Assembly: GCA_024364735.1 (NCBI GenBank)
Contig: JAGFNQ010000209.1
Location: 352,645 to 416,644, forward strand
Length of the DNA: 64,000 nucleotides
Source: Boesenbergia rotunda
Taxonomy: Eukaryota; Streptophyta; Magnoliopsida; Zingiberales; Zingiberaceae
Direction: 5' to 3'
A model generated the notes under the pieces. That model was not told the DNA's origin. It saw only the letters and a list, made by a program, of their open reading frames with translations, and made no database searches. Positions 45,972 to 57,622 of the stretch are shown piece after piece (position 1 is the stretch's first letter; each line of letters begins with the position of its first letter). The translations under genes were made by a program, and so were the position numbers.

Positions 45972-46433
45972 ATGGTCATGCAAGATGGTTTCAGCACAGC
46001 CATACCACCGCTATTTAGTGGAGAATATTTCTCCTACTGGAAAAGTCGGATGGAAGTCCACCTGAAAACTCAGGTGGATATGTGGATAATAATCCAATCT
46101 GGCCTCGAAATCCCTAAGAACGCAGAAGGAGTGGCACAACACTACTCTTAATGGGATGCCACTTTGAAGAAAAAGATCGAGGCTGATGCTAAGGCAACTC
46201 AGACATTGCAGTGCCGACTAACCAAGGAAGAATTGAACCGGGTGGGTCCTTTCAATAGCGCCAAAGAACTTTGGAGCAAACTGATTGAGCTGCACGAAGG
46301 CACCTCCGACACAAGAATCAACAAAAGGGATCTGTTGCTGAACATACTCTACACTATAAAGATGAATGAGGGTGAATCAGCATCACAACTCCACGCCAGA
46401 ATTTAGGAGCTGATGAACGGCCTGCACACAATT
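45972..46433 (+). pseudogene. D1 gag, first part
   Basis: ATG 45972 gives MVMQDGFSTAIPPLFSGEYF, the typical start of SIRE-like copia Gag. TAA near 46149 and TAG near 46404 interrupt an otherwise single frame containing LTKEELNRVGPFNSAKELW. Solo LTR F enters at 46434, and the same frame continues at 48750. Confidence 0.88.
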
Positions 46434-46667
46434 TGTAGCGACCCGCCTTCTCTGCCTTAGACGGATCGTTACTTTTGTCTACTTCTCGACTCTAATGCAC
46501 GACTAAAAATGCGGAAATCTTTTTTTTCTTTTTTTCTTTTTAATCTATTTAAGAATGATATTCTAACTTAAATAGTCATGCATGATACCATGTCACACTT
46601 TCTTTCTCAAAAACTCGTAAGAAAATACTTATTGAAACTTGCCTCGCCCAACTCAGCTTACGGGTAT

Positions 46668-46696
46668 CAGTCGACTGGTACTGTACCAGTCGACTG
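46668..46696. repeat. 29-bp inverted repeat in solo LTR F
   Basis: Two 14-base arms, CAGTCGACTGGTAC and its exact inverse, around one central base. The core CAGTCGACTG is the same word that is repeated in element B, a copia-type element. Confidence 0.9.
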
Positions 46697-48523
46697 ATAA
46701 GTCTGAAAACCTGATTTTCAGATTCGAAGCCTTGTTTCAAAAGCCCACCAGACATATAGTTTCGAGCCATATAAAATCATGACACCATTTCTATACTCTA
46801 TGCCAGTTTTCTAAACAATTTAGCCAATCAAAACGAATCCATAAACTTGAAATTAGAACTTTTGTGGAAGTAAATAAGCTATTCAAGTTTATATGAACTT
46901 TAACCTTAGAGATTGTACCAACCTTGACTCCTATGCATTCATAACACCAAATACATGTTCTATAACCTTGCTAAAGCATTATGAAATGTGAATGCAACTT
47001 TTCCAAACATATTTAAGCAATAAAAACTTGATTCAAAGGGGGACTAGTACTATCTTGGCACATGCATCAATATCTTCAACAAAGTATCAATATTCCAAAC
47101 TACTCACACTTCTACTCATCCAACGCAATCATAAGGATATGTATGCTAAATGAAATGTCATGGAATCTTTACTCTAAGAAATTGAGCATGTAGTACTATC
47201 CAAGCTTAAATGTTCGCTAAACTCCATAAAGTAAGAACTTGAAATTTGAATAAACTAAAACATTGTAATTCAAATAACTAAATTGTCTCGTCTCAAGGAT
47301 CTCTCCAAAATCAGCCACCACACAAACTTTACTCAGCACCGCCTCGTCGCCTTCCTTCAGAATTGCTTGCCTTTACCTTTATCTGCAGTAAGAGGAAATG
47401 CAACTAGTAAGCAAAAAGCTTAGTAAGTACTATCTAGCTCACAAAATCTCGAAATGTGCAAACATGCTTCTTGATCAATATGAAAATCATATGAGATACT
47501 TATATGCTTGAAAGAAAACTAAGAACATGTATAACTCAAAACATGCATACTCAAGCATTAATAAATCTCAATTTACTTTTCTTGGCTCAACTTGAAACTT
47601 TAGTTATTCTTTAACTTTTTGAAAACTCTTTAAACTTTAGAAACTTTGCTAAAGCATATACTTGAAAATAATAATCACTTGGATCCACTGAAGACGAAAG
47701 TACCATCTCATGCGCGTTCCCTAAAAGGTTGGGGTAGCGAGCCACCAATCCTAATAGAGCAGACCTTGGTCTACCAGGGCCAAGACCTTGGAATTGGACA
47801 CCTGGATTTCTTTAACGACGCCCTTGGACGCCGGGTACTGGCCTTAGAAAATAAAATAGCTTTTCTTTCTTTTCTTTCTTATCTGTAAATGCCTTGGCAT
47901 TTTCTCGAGCACCTTGCGTGCTAAAATCACTAAGTCTTGACTTTTGGGGATTTCTTAAGGCCTTGGCCTTTTCTTTTTTTTATCTTTATCTTCTCTTTTC
48001 TTTTCTCATAACTTTCTTAGCCCCTAATCTCACATAGGATGCTTAATCAAACTTATACAAGCATATAATAAACTAAGATTACATGCAAAAACTTAAACAA
48101 AAAGAAAATATCTCTTTTAAAAACTTTTAAGGGAAATTCTTGCGGAAAAACCGTCTCTTACTGCAGGTGAGCAGTACTTACCTTGATGTCTTGGACTTAC
48201 AACCGAAATTGAGGTCTAGGCTCGGGAGAAACTTGAGATCTCGGAGAATTCTTCGCGCCTACGCGTTCCTCTCGTCGAGACGAATGCAACGCTCCGCTTT
48301 CCTTGATCCCTCCTTGGCCGGCGCCCCTTGGAAGAGGAGAGAAGGCTTGGTGTTGGCATGCGTGCGTGAGAGGGGGAGGAGGTCGCGCGGCTAGGGTGAG
48401 GAAGAGAAAAACCCAAAAATCTAATTTCCTCTCTTAACTCATCTATTTATACTATCTTTATGAAAAGAATCGTAACTACTCCATAAATATATTTCTCTCC
48501 ACCTTTCGTTGTGCTTGATACCC

Positions 48524-48580
48524 TAGCCTAGCCGGTCCCGCTCGCGCCTGGTCTCGTGCTGGTCGCGGGTTCGAACCCCC
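48524..48580 (+). other. tRNA-like segment in solo LTR F with matching A and B boxes
   Basis: TAGCCTAGCCGG (48524-48535) matches the Pol III A-box consensus TRGCNNAGYNGG, and GGTTCGAACCC (48568-48578) matches the B-box GGTTCGANNCC. The spacing is about 33 bp. It is antisense to the LTR and about 80-130 bp upstream of its TATA box. No full tRNA fold is evident. Confidence 0.6.
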
Positions 48581-48749
48581 TGCTACCCTTAAATGTTTTT
48601 CCTTTTTTAAATATACTAAACGGACTCGGAAAATTCCATAAAAATATTCTAAAAATCCCTAAAAATATCTAGAATATTTCTAAACCATTTTTAAATAATT
48701 CTAAGGACTTTAAGAACTAAAAATGGGAATTTTGGGGCGTTACACAATT

Positions 48750-49300
48750 GGTCACAAGGTAGAGAACCGTGACTTAATCAGGTATACCTTAAATGCTTTC
48801 CCAAGAAATACTCTGTGGGCATCTATGGGAGATGCTTACAAGGTTTCAAGGGTTCTTTCAAAAATTAAATTAGATGAACTATTTTCAGAACTAGAATTAC
48901 ATGAACAGACTAACTGCACTTTGGCCGAGAAAGGTATTGCTTTTCTTGCAGGTAAACCCCAAGGAAAGGTAGCCAAGAAAAAGTCTCAACCTACACCCGA
49001 GTTTGACTCAGACTCGGACTCAGAAGATAGTGAAGGGGATCGACCCAAGTTGGTGTGGCTAGCTCGGGACTACTACAAGGAGCTGAAACATCAGACCAAC
49101 AGAAGGAAAGCAAGCCGACGAAAGGAAGATCCAGCTGAACCATGAACCTCAAAGACCAAACTGAATGTCACCTGCTACGAATGCAACAAGAAGGGACACT
49201 ACAAATCGGAGTGCCCCAATCTAAAGGAAGCCAGGAAGACTCGAAGGAAGAAAGCTCTTCAAGCCACGTGAGATGAATCTTCCTCCAAAGAAGAAGAAGA
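48750..49300 (+). pseudogene. D1 gag, second part with zinc knuckle
   Basis: Resumes in frame after the CAATT duplication (GHKVENRDLIRYTLNAFPR), then an acidic SDSDSEDSE segment. TGA at 49143-49145, then in the same frame the CCHC knuckle CYECNKKGHYKSEC (49173-49214). Further stops follow near 49270. The Gag type matches the first part. Confidence 0.88.
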
Positions 49301-50612
49301 GGCTCCACAATCAAATCTGCTCGCCTTGACCGCTTCGGAGGACATCGACACCAGATCGGAATTGGAGTCGGACAACGGAAGGCTCACAATTTCGGAGAAC
49401 AGCAAAATAACGGTAAGTGGTTATTCCAAAATTGAATTATCAAAGTTAATAGCTACTTATCTCGTAACTTGGTGAAAGCCAAAATTCGAGTCGAATCCCT
49501 CTGACAGGAAGTAAAACTCCTGAAAGAGGAAGCTGACCCTAGATCCTTGACCGAGAAGGTTCAAGAAGGAACCTCTACTTAAGTTGAAAAGCTTGAGAAA
49601 GAGAACTCCTCCTTGAAAACTCAAGTCAAGGACCTCAGAGTAGCTTTAGAACGATTTACTTCGGGTTCCAAGGGTCTTGACATGATCCTTGGAAAACAGA
49701 AGTCCGTTCTAAATCGATCTGGGTTAGGGTATCACACCAAGTCGAGACAACGGTCATATTATGTTGTATTGAACCAATCTAGACCCAAAGTTCAAGCATG
49801 GGTACCCAAACTTTGTTTGAACAACCAAGCTGGACCAAACCAGTATTGGATCCCCAAGGACAAGATTCACATCTTGCCTAATCATTATCGTGGCTTTAGT
49901 CCAGGGGGAGCCAATTTAAAAATAATTTTCATAATTAGATAAATTTCTTTTGCTTAATTTTTAATTTTAATTGTATGTTTGATTGTTTATTTATTTTTGC
50001 AAATTATTATGTTTAGACCTAGGACTGGTTAGACTAAGGACTGAAATAATTTAACTGAAATTTGAACAACATAGTATTGGGTGGAGGTGAGATGATAGTA
50101 TGTTAGGGAAGCCATTTTGGCGGAACTAGCCGAAGCTACCGATCCAAGACCCAAACTAGTTAGACCAAAATCTTTCAAGGAGTAACTTGAAGATGAAGTT
50201 TCAAAAAAAGGCTTTGTCAAGGAAAGGGTTAATGATCCAATAAGGCTACGGCCAAAGAAGGCCTAGTGCCTCGCCAAGTCCTAGAAGCCGATTATTGAAA
50301 ATCAAATTCACTTTACTATTGTCAGATTTGAATCGAACACAAATTTCAATTAATCTTAGATTCAACCATTTTACAAAATAAATTTAAAACTTAATGGCTT
50401 TTAACATTAATTCAACTTTTCAAAGTTAATCATACTTTTCAAAATAAAATCTTTACTTCTGTTAAAACCTAACTCACAAAGCTCATAAGGTTAACGTGAT
50501 TGATAACACTAGATTAGGTGAGACAGATTAGGTTGTGAAAATCAATTTAAGATATCCTTAATTCTAATTGGATCCAAATCAATAAATACTTTATGTGTAG
50601 GAACATAAAAAT
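49301..50612 (+). pseudogene. D1 gag-pol linker, decayed
   Basis: Broken frame with acidic and coiled-coil-like segments, then an open block 49613-49942 (ERFTSGSKGLDMILG, RSGLGYHTKS, NQYWIPKDKIHIL), typical of the linker before protease in this copia group. 49940-50610 is AT-rich and mostly non-coding; a piece at 50255-50310 resembles element A. Confidence 0.65.
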
Positions 50613-50860
50613 TTGGACCAATGGATGTTGGATAACGGATGCTCCAGACACATGACTGGAGACAAATTGAAATTCACCAAACACAAGTTCAAGAACCTAG
50701 GCTCAGTAGCATTTGGCAACAATGCTACCCTCAAGGTCATTGGGTCAGGTAACATTGAACTTAAGTCAGACTTTGTGATTAAAAAGGTACTCTTGGTTGA
50801 AGACTTTAAATTTAATTTGCATAGTATAAGTCAATTATGTGATACTGGCTATGTAGTTAC
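50613..50860 (+). pseudogene. D1 aspartic protease start
   Basis: The frame MDQWMLDNGCSRHMTGDK... contains the protease site, with D-N-G where relatives have D-S/T-G. It continues with LKVIGSGNIELKSD and LHSISQLCDTGY, then is cut by the C2 insertion at 50861. Confidence 0.85.
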
Positions 50861-53125
50861 TGTTGGGACCGGGTGCATGTTGACAAGGATACGGGTTCGT
50901 AAATTTTAAAATATTTACGTGCAGCGGAAGAATTAGAATAAATAATTTCTCAAATTATTTTTAACCACGTATCTAGCATGCGACCTTATGATTTGTGGAC
51001 ATGATCATAAATTAAAATTTTGCAGAAAGTAAACTAATTTACTTGAATACCTCGCGTAACTCGAAGTAAGGGACGAGATCAACCGTAGCGTCCCTTGGAA
51101 GCTCCGCCTCTATTCGCGTCCACGCCGAGTTCTCTTCGGGATGACTTCGCAAAGCCACAAGTTTTGTGCCGACGAGAACTACTAGACTCTCCAAAGGCAC
51201 AACTAGAATATCAAGAGAAAAGATAGAAACTAACCACCAAGTAACGGAATTAAAATTCCGGGAAAGGAAGGAAGGAGTCGCGATCCGCTTCTTCTTCTTT
51301 GGCACCTTCTTGGTGGATGAAGCTCTCGGCCACCCTTGGGATGTGCGCCAGCCCTAGGGGAGGAGAGAGAGCCGGCCCTAGAGAGAGAAAGGGCGCCAGA
51401 CCTAGAGAGAGAGAGTTAGAGAGAGAGAGGGAGCTATTAATCTCTTGATTAATTGATTGAGGAATTCAAGCCTAGCCTTGGTTCCTTTATATAGTAGCCT
51501 CTCCCTTGCTAAGTCTCCCATTTAACGGAATTAACGGAATAATTTTCCATAAGAAATTTATCTTATAAATTTTCTTATGAATTATTCTGTTATGCTTAGT
51601 TTTATTATAACTAACTTTATAATAAAACAAATACATCTCTCCTTTAATTATGGAATAAATTTTACAAGAAATTTATAAATTTTCTTATTATGGAAAAATC
51701 AATTCATAATTGATTTTATAAAATTAAAATAAACCATTCCATGGATCATTTTAATTTTCATAAAAAAGAATAAATTTCTATAAATTTCTTTATATAAATT
51801 TCTTTATACAAATTTATTTATCCATAATTTATAAAACAAATCGCGCTAGATTTATTTTATTAATTAAACCAAATAAATTGGTTTCTCCCCAAGTGGTGGC
51901 CGACCAAACCAAAGAGGGTTGGCACCCTCTTTGGCCGGCCAAACCGAGCCGAACCCATCGCGAATTAAACTCATTTAATTCGCCCAATAAGCCTTCAAAA
52001 GAGTTAGCCATTTTTAGCTTCCGTTGCGCCTCTGATTAACTCAGATTCGACTTATTTCTCTTGATCGGAAAATCCAATTTTCAACTCATTTTAAATCCCT
52101 CGGATTACTCGTAGTGCGTGTGACTAAATAGGCTTTCGATTTATGTTGGCCGTCTATAATCAACCAATTATAGAACGATCATGAGTGGCACCTAGTAGTA
52201 CATCATGACCCCCAATTAATCGAAAGATCAACGGTTGACCTCAGAAGTGATTCTGAAACCCTTCAGCAGCTCTAATGAATCGTGCCCCATTCCCTTCACC
52301 ATCTTATACCCACTTGGTTCAGGACATGGTTTGTTTGTGTCAGTCCCCACTAGGCTGACTACGTCACACCTAGCCCAAGTAGTGTCTTTCTCGTCCTTTG
52401 GATTTCTAATTACTCTCATGTATTTAAGAGACTCATACTCTAAACATGACATGCTCTGGCCAGAGGCTTTGAGTAACAATCTGACGATAGGCCTGGGTAT
52501 ACATCTCCTCGCAAGGAGTGGTGAATCCTTTGTAGGCTGTTCAAACATCTTTGGGCACTTCGGCTTATACCCAATCATCCTGGGTCCACACCTTCTTGGA
52601 GATGCTTGCTTAAGATGTTAAAGTATAAGTCTCCATGACCAAGATGACTTGAACACCGCAAGTCAAAGGAACATCGCACTTAAGCTGCAGTAAGAACTTC
52701 ACTGACATATCTATATAAATTACCATATGAAGTTTTACAGCTAGTCACTCCAATGAACTAGTTCCCTTAACTAGCATTCATGTTTATCTCCGGACATCCC
52801 AATGCCACCAGCCAGTGAGAATCAGCTGATTAGAGAATAACCCATGCTAGTCTCAACAGAATTGATAATGTCCGTTTTTATCAATTCATCGACTAGGGAT
52901 ATTTTCAATACTTCACAATTGCACATGTAGAGATAATCACTAGTTGTGATCTCATCACAAATTCTCTTATGCTGTGAATTGTATTGCGGACATTCAGTAG
53001 ATGAGTTTAAGATCCCAATCAAATACACAAACATGTATACTCAAATAGTGAATTTTCATTTATTAAAATAAATGTTTACAATCATAAGGCGATTGCCTTA
53101 GGACACTTCTCTCATATCACTAACA
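50861..53125 (-). repeat. C2 3' LTR (2265 bp)
   Basis: Plus-strand ends TGTTGGGACCGGG and ATCACTAACA. Homologous along its length to the solo LTR at 18144-20449 (inverse). TATA box CTATATAAAGG on the minus strand at 51484-51494; GA-rich run at 51400-51432. Confidence 0.93.
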
Positions 53126-53139
53126 AACTCCCACTTGGC
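53126..53139 (-). other. C2 polypurine tract
   Basis: The minus strand reads GCCAAGTGGGAGTT directly before LTR start TGTTAGTGATATG. Confidence 0.8.
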
Positions 53140-54612
53140 CTAATGCCAATCGCTACGGTATCCAATACCACAGGCTCTAACATGACCCTCAAACTTGCTC
53201 TGAGGCAAGGCCTTAGTTAAAGGATCCGCTAAATTCCTTTCAGTGGGAATTTTCTCAATTTGTATATCATTCCAACTTATAATCTTTCTGATCAGATGAT
53301 AGCGGCGAAGTACGTGTTTGGATCGCTGATGAGACCTTGGTTCCTTTGCATGTGCAATAGCTCCATTGTTGTTGCAGTAAACCATCACTGCTTCATCAAT
53401 GGTTGGAACCACGCAAAGTTCGGACACGAACTTCTTGATCCTGACTGCTTCCTTTGCTGCTTCCGAAGCTGCGATATATTCCGCTTCCGTGGTTGAATCC
53501 GCTACGGTGTCTTGTTTGGAACATTTCCAACTTACTGCGCCTCCATTCAAAGTAAATACGTATCCAGACTGTGATTTGGAGTCATCCTTATCTGTCTGGA
53601 AACTGGCATCTGTATACCCACGTATTACCATATCTCCTTCTCCATATATTAGGAACACATCCTTAGTTCTTCTTAAGTACTTAAGGATTGTCTTGACAGC
53701 CGCCCAGTGATCCATACCTGGATCAGACTGGTATCTGCTCGTGACGCTCAGAGCATATGATACATCGGGCCTAGTACATAACATAGCATACATGATAGAT
53801 CCTATCGCGGATGCATAAGAAATCTTATTCATGCAAATCCTCTCGTCTTCTGTGCGCGGACACATAGACTTTGAAAGGTTGATCCCATGCTTGATGGGAA
53901 GGTAACCTTTCTTGGATTCCGACATGCTAAACCTTTTTAGCACTCGGTCTATATATGTAGACTGCGAAAGACCAAGCAACCGTTTTGATCTATCTCTATA
54001 GATTCTAATCCCAAGGATATAGGTTGCTTCTCCCAGGTCTTTCATGGAGAAAGTTTTGGACAACCAAATTTTAACTGTCTGTAAAACTGATATATTATTT
54101 CATATAAGTAATATGTCATCGACATATAATACTAGGAATACGACTGCACTCCCACTAACCTTCTTGTACACACAAGGTTCATCAGGATTTTGTGAGAAAT
54201 CAAACTCTTTGATTGTCTCATCAAAACGGATGTTCCAGCTCCTAGATTCTTGCTTCAGTCCATATATGGATCGTCGAAGCTTGCATACTTTGGTTTTATC
54301 AACCGATGTGAAACCTTCAGGTTGTATCATATATACATCCTCAAGCAGGTTTCCATTAAGGAAAGTTGTTTTCACATCCATTTTCCATATCTCATAATCA
54401 TAATGAGCTGCTATGGCTAGGAGCATCCGAATGGATTTAAGCATAGCTACTGGCGAAAAGGTTTCGTCATAATCAATTCCTTGTTTCTGACGATATCCTT
54501 TTGCCACTAATCTAGCCTTAAAGGTATCAACATTACCTTCCATGTCGGTTTTCTTCTTGAAAACCCACTTGCACCCTATGGGTTTAATCCCTTCAGGTGG
54601 GTTAACCAAGTC
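53140..54612 (-). pseudogene. C2 reverse transcriptase and RNase H
   Basis: RT begins in the previous block. 54100-54609 covers IGCKWVFKKKTDMEGN through the palm motif LYVDDILLI and ends at TGA 54100-54102 right after it. 53140-54063 continues through the RT thumb (MKDLGEATYILGIRIYRD), LCTRPDVSYAL and RNase H. The RNase H motif reads YCNNNGAI where E1 has YCDNNGAI, so a catalytic Asp appears changed to Asn. The end is ...IGYRSDWH and the stop at 53140-53142. Confidence 0.92.
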
Positions 54613-56292
54613 TCATACTTGATTTTCGTACATGGAATCCATTTCCGACTTCATGGCTTCAAGCCATTTGTCCCTTTCTGAACATTTCAGAACATCTTCA
54701 TAACTGATAGGTTCGTCATCGCTTATGAGTAACACGTCATTCGATTCGCTTATGAGAAATCTGTATCTCTCTGGAATATAGCGTGTCCTATCAGATCTAC
54801 GAAGAGATGGTGTTGTTTTAGGTTCAACTGATAGCTCATCATTATGAGTTATTTGTTGTGGGTCTAGATTAGGTGTCTCTGTAATGTCTATTGGAGTTTC
54901 TTGAACTTCATCATGTTCAATGCCACTCCCACTGTTTTCTTGTAAAAGAAATTCATTTTCCAGAAATACAGCATGCCTTGAAACAAACACCTTTTGTTCC
55001 AAGGGATGATAGAATTGGTAACCCTTTGTTTCCTTAAGGTATCCAATAAATAGACATTTATCAGACTTAGCATCCAATTTGTCTAATACAGTCCGCTTCA
55101 CATAAGCAGGACAACCCCATATCTTAAGGTGAGTTAAGTGAAGTTTCTTACTATTCCATGTCTCATATGGAGTAGTAGAGACTACCTTGGTCGGGACTCT
55201 GTTTAGCAAGTAAACAGCTGTCTTAAGTGCATAGCCCCAAAAGGATTTTGGAAGAGTTGCATGATTCATCATCGACCTAACCATGTCCATCAAGGTTCGG
55301 TTGCGTCTCTCAGATACACCATTATGCTGTGGTGTATACGGCGGAGTCCATTGGGACAATATCCCATTGTCCCTAAGATAATCTTGAAACTCTTGACTTA
55401 AGTATTTCACCACCCCCGATCGGATCGAAGTATCTTTAATACTTTTGCCAAGTTGATTCTCTACTTCATTTCTGAACTCTTTGAATTTCTCAAAAGCTTC
55501 AGATTTGTGTTTCATCAAGAACACATACCCGAATCGTGAGTGATCATCGATAAAGGTGATGAAGTAGATATAGCCTCCTTGTGCAAGAGTAGACATTGGT
55601 CCACATACATCAGTATGTATTAGACCAAGCAATTCTCCCACTGGATTACCTTTTCCAGAAAAGGGTAACTTGGTCATCTTGCCTTTTAAGCATGATTCAC
55701 ATGTATCAAATGAACCGGGTTCAAATGATTCCAGAATTCCACATCGGTGTAATTCGGTCATACGTTTCTTACTTACATGGCCAAGACGGCAATGCCAAGT
55801 GTAGGAGTCTATTCGACTATCTATTCGAGCACGTTTGTTGCTAACTTCGATATTGAAAACGTCACCGGATAAATCTAACGTGTAAATAACATTGCACAAA
55901 GTTCCATTCCCATAAAGAACGCCATTTAAAGTTATGTAACAACAATTGTTACTAAAAGTTAAATGATAACCCTTTTCATTCAAACATGAAATAGATACAA
56001 TGTTCTTTATTAACGAAGGAATAAAATAACAATTATCCAATTCTAAGACACGTCCAGTGGGGAGCTTTACCAAATATGTTCCGATGGTAACAGCAGCAAT
56101 CTTTGCTCCATTTCCAACTCGCAAATTTGCTTCTCCTTTGACGAGTTTCCTTCTATTCCTTAGCCCCTGTATGTCATTACATATATGTGAGCTACACCCA
56201 GTATCAAGTACCCAGGTATTTGAGGAAATAGAGTGACATTCAATAACGAAGATACCTGAAGAGGATGGGGCATCGGATGCCTTATTCTTCAA
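54613..56292 (-). pseudogene. C2 protease-integrase open block (559 aa)
   Basis: The longest open frame in the window. Intact-looking protease site WVLDTGCSSH (residues 28-36), pre-integrase HCRLGHVSKKR, integrase first Asp in HTDVCGP (residue 228) and Glu in GVSERRN (residue 328). The second catalytic motif, expected at residues 287-296, is scrambled: three single-base insertions in short homopolymer runs (about 55405-55440) shift and then restore the frame. The block continues to the start of RT and ends at TGA 54613-54615, where relatives have Trp. Confidence 0.92.
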
Positions 56293-57063
56293 GGACTCAA
56301 GATAAACCTTGCAGTTTCTTCGCCAGTGACCCTCCTTGCCACAATGATGGCAAGTTCCTTTTGGTTTCTTTTCAGTCTTTTTGGCTTTTTTCTTCTTCCC
56401 TTTATTCTGTTCTTTGGCCTTCCTCTTAGAACCTTTCTTCGAGGAACCAACTAATAGTACCGGTCTTTTGATCCGGCTTTACAGAAGGCTCCACAGTCTT
56501 CAGCAGGTTGAGCAACTCAGGAATGGTAGTCTCTAGTTTGTTCATCCGATAGTTCATCACAAATTGTGAATAACTTTTGGGCAAACAATCAGAATTAAGT
56601 CAATACTTAGTTCATGATCCATTGCAAAACCGAGTGTGCTCAGTCGCTCAATGTACCCCAACATCTTTAACACAAACTGCGAGGCAGAAGTGCCTTCCTG
56701 CATCTTAGGTGAAGAGGAGTCTGGAGACTTCGAACCTTTCGGATCTCGCCTGCTCTTCAAACAACTCATGAAGATGGAAGATGATGGTATAAGCATCCAT
56801 ATGCTCATGCTGCTTTTGCAGCTCAGGTACCATAGAGGCTAGCATGATGCAACTCGCAAGTTCAGAATCGGTCACATGTTTCTGATAGGCCACTACTGGT
56901 CTGGAGTTGCACCTTCTGGAGGATGGTTGGGAAGTTGATCTTCAAGGACATAAGCAAGCTTCTCTGCCTTGAGGACTATCCTCAGGTTTCGAAGCCAGTC
57001 CATGAAGTTTGGCCCAGTCAGTTTATTGGTGTCCAAAATGGAATGCAAATTCAGAGAAGACAT
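56293..57063 (-). pseudogene. C2 gag
   Basis: ATG 57061-57063 gives MSSLNLHSILDTNKLTGPN, with DWLRNLRIVLKAEKLAYVLE, close in type to E1 gag. Frameshifts divide it into blocks at 56893-56705 and 56808-56557 (KMLGYIERLSTLGFAMDHEL). A zinc knuckle CHHCGKEGHWRRNC lies near 56305-56350, just before the pol block. Confidence 0.87.
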
Positions 57064-57621
57064 GATCGAGTGATTAACCTAGAAATACAAATTGAGCTTA
57101 TGTGAGAAGAATGATAAAGAATGTATCAATATACATTAATTAAAAATCCTATTTATTTTTCAAATTGAATAACCCTTTTTATCAATTCGGGAGATCGTAG
57201 GAACATCTCCAAATAGGTTGATATCCAACCATAGATAAGAACAACCATGGCTGTGGCCATCAAGTTATTCTTAGCTATGAAGGTAGGTAATTATACCGAT
57301 TACATATCACATATATGTAACTATCACTTTATGCTATCAACTAATTGAATGTTTGCATAAATCATTGGGTTGTTAACTCATTAACAAGTATGCAACATTA
57401 TACATAGCACCCAACTGCACCTCTCTTTACATCGACCTTGGCTGTGGCACAACAAATCGATGCTCCAAGCTTAAGGCTGACCCATTAATCAAGAAATAGT
57501 TTTAATATGGTTGGAGCTCATTCAACCGTTTAGTCAGGCTTGGATGTGTCCAACAACCAAAACTAAGGATTGACCTCTGACTCCAACTATATTATTCATA
57601 AACTAATTCCATGGTTTGAAA
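57064..57621 (-). other. C2 leader, truncated
   Basis: Non-coding DNA upstream of gag, with landmarks similar to the E1 leader (a CATTAATTAAA block, CGTAGGA..., repeated GGCTGTGGC words). It ends at the N before any primer site. Confidence 0.65.
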
Positions 57622-57622
57622 N
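57622..57622. other. Single ambiguous base at a junction of two truncated elements
   Basis: The only N in the window. Left of it is the unfinished leader of C2; right of it is a family D LTR in minus orientation missing about its last 300 bp. Neither element continues across. Confidence 0.95.

Larger units (their letters stand above)
46434..48744 (-). repeat. Solo LTR F, gypsy-type (2311 bp), in D1 gag
   Basis: Plus-strand ends TGTAGCGACCC and GGGGCGTTACA, flanked by CAATT at 46429-46433 and 48745-48749. The ends and the GTAGCGAGCCACCAATC block (47735-47755) relate it to the Gypsy-1 LTR. Read in the same sense it is minus-oriented, with TATA GTATAAATAGA on the minus strand at 48442-48452. 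It contains a near-perfect 29-bp palindrome at 46668-46696. Confidence 0.94.
41298..57621 (+). mobile_element. Element D1: Ty1/copia element hosting four later insertions
   Basis: 5' LTR (41298-45741 with D2 and E2 inside), primer site, gag (with solo LTR F inside), linker and protease start, interrupted at 50861 by C2. The remaining pol and the 3' LTR are not seen, because the sequence breaks at the N at 57622 and does not return to D1. Gag and linker resemble SIRE/Maximus-type copia elements. Confidence 0.85.
50861..57621 (-). mobile_element. C2: Ty1/copia element, 5' end missing at the N
   Basis: Minus-strand element of family C: 3' LTR (50861-53125), polypurine tract, pol, gag and part of the leader. 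GTTAC (50856-50860) would be its target duplication. The rest of the leader, the primer site and the 5' LTR should lie to the right, but the sequence stops at the N at 57622 and changes to a D-family LTR. Confidence 0.88.

Noticed and set aside
52228..52578. 116-codon frame in LTR C, also at 18850-19113
   Set aside because: Present in both LTR C copies but with different lengths and no domain. Conservation is explained by LTR homology.
50613..57063. Integrated pararetrovirus
   Set aside because: The order protease, integrase, RT, RNase H with LTRs and a tRNA-Met primer site is that of Ty1/copia; no movement protein or coat protein motif is seen.
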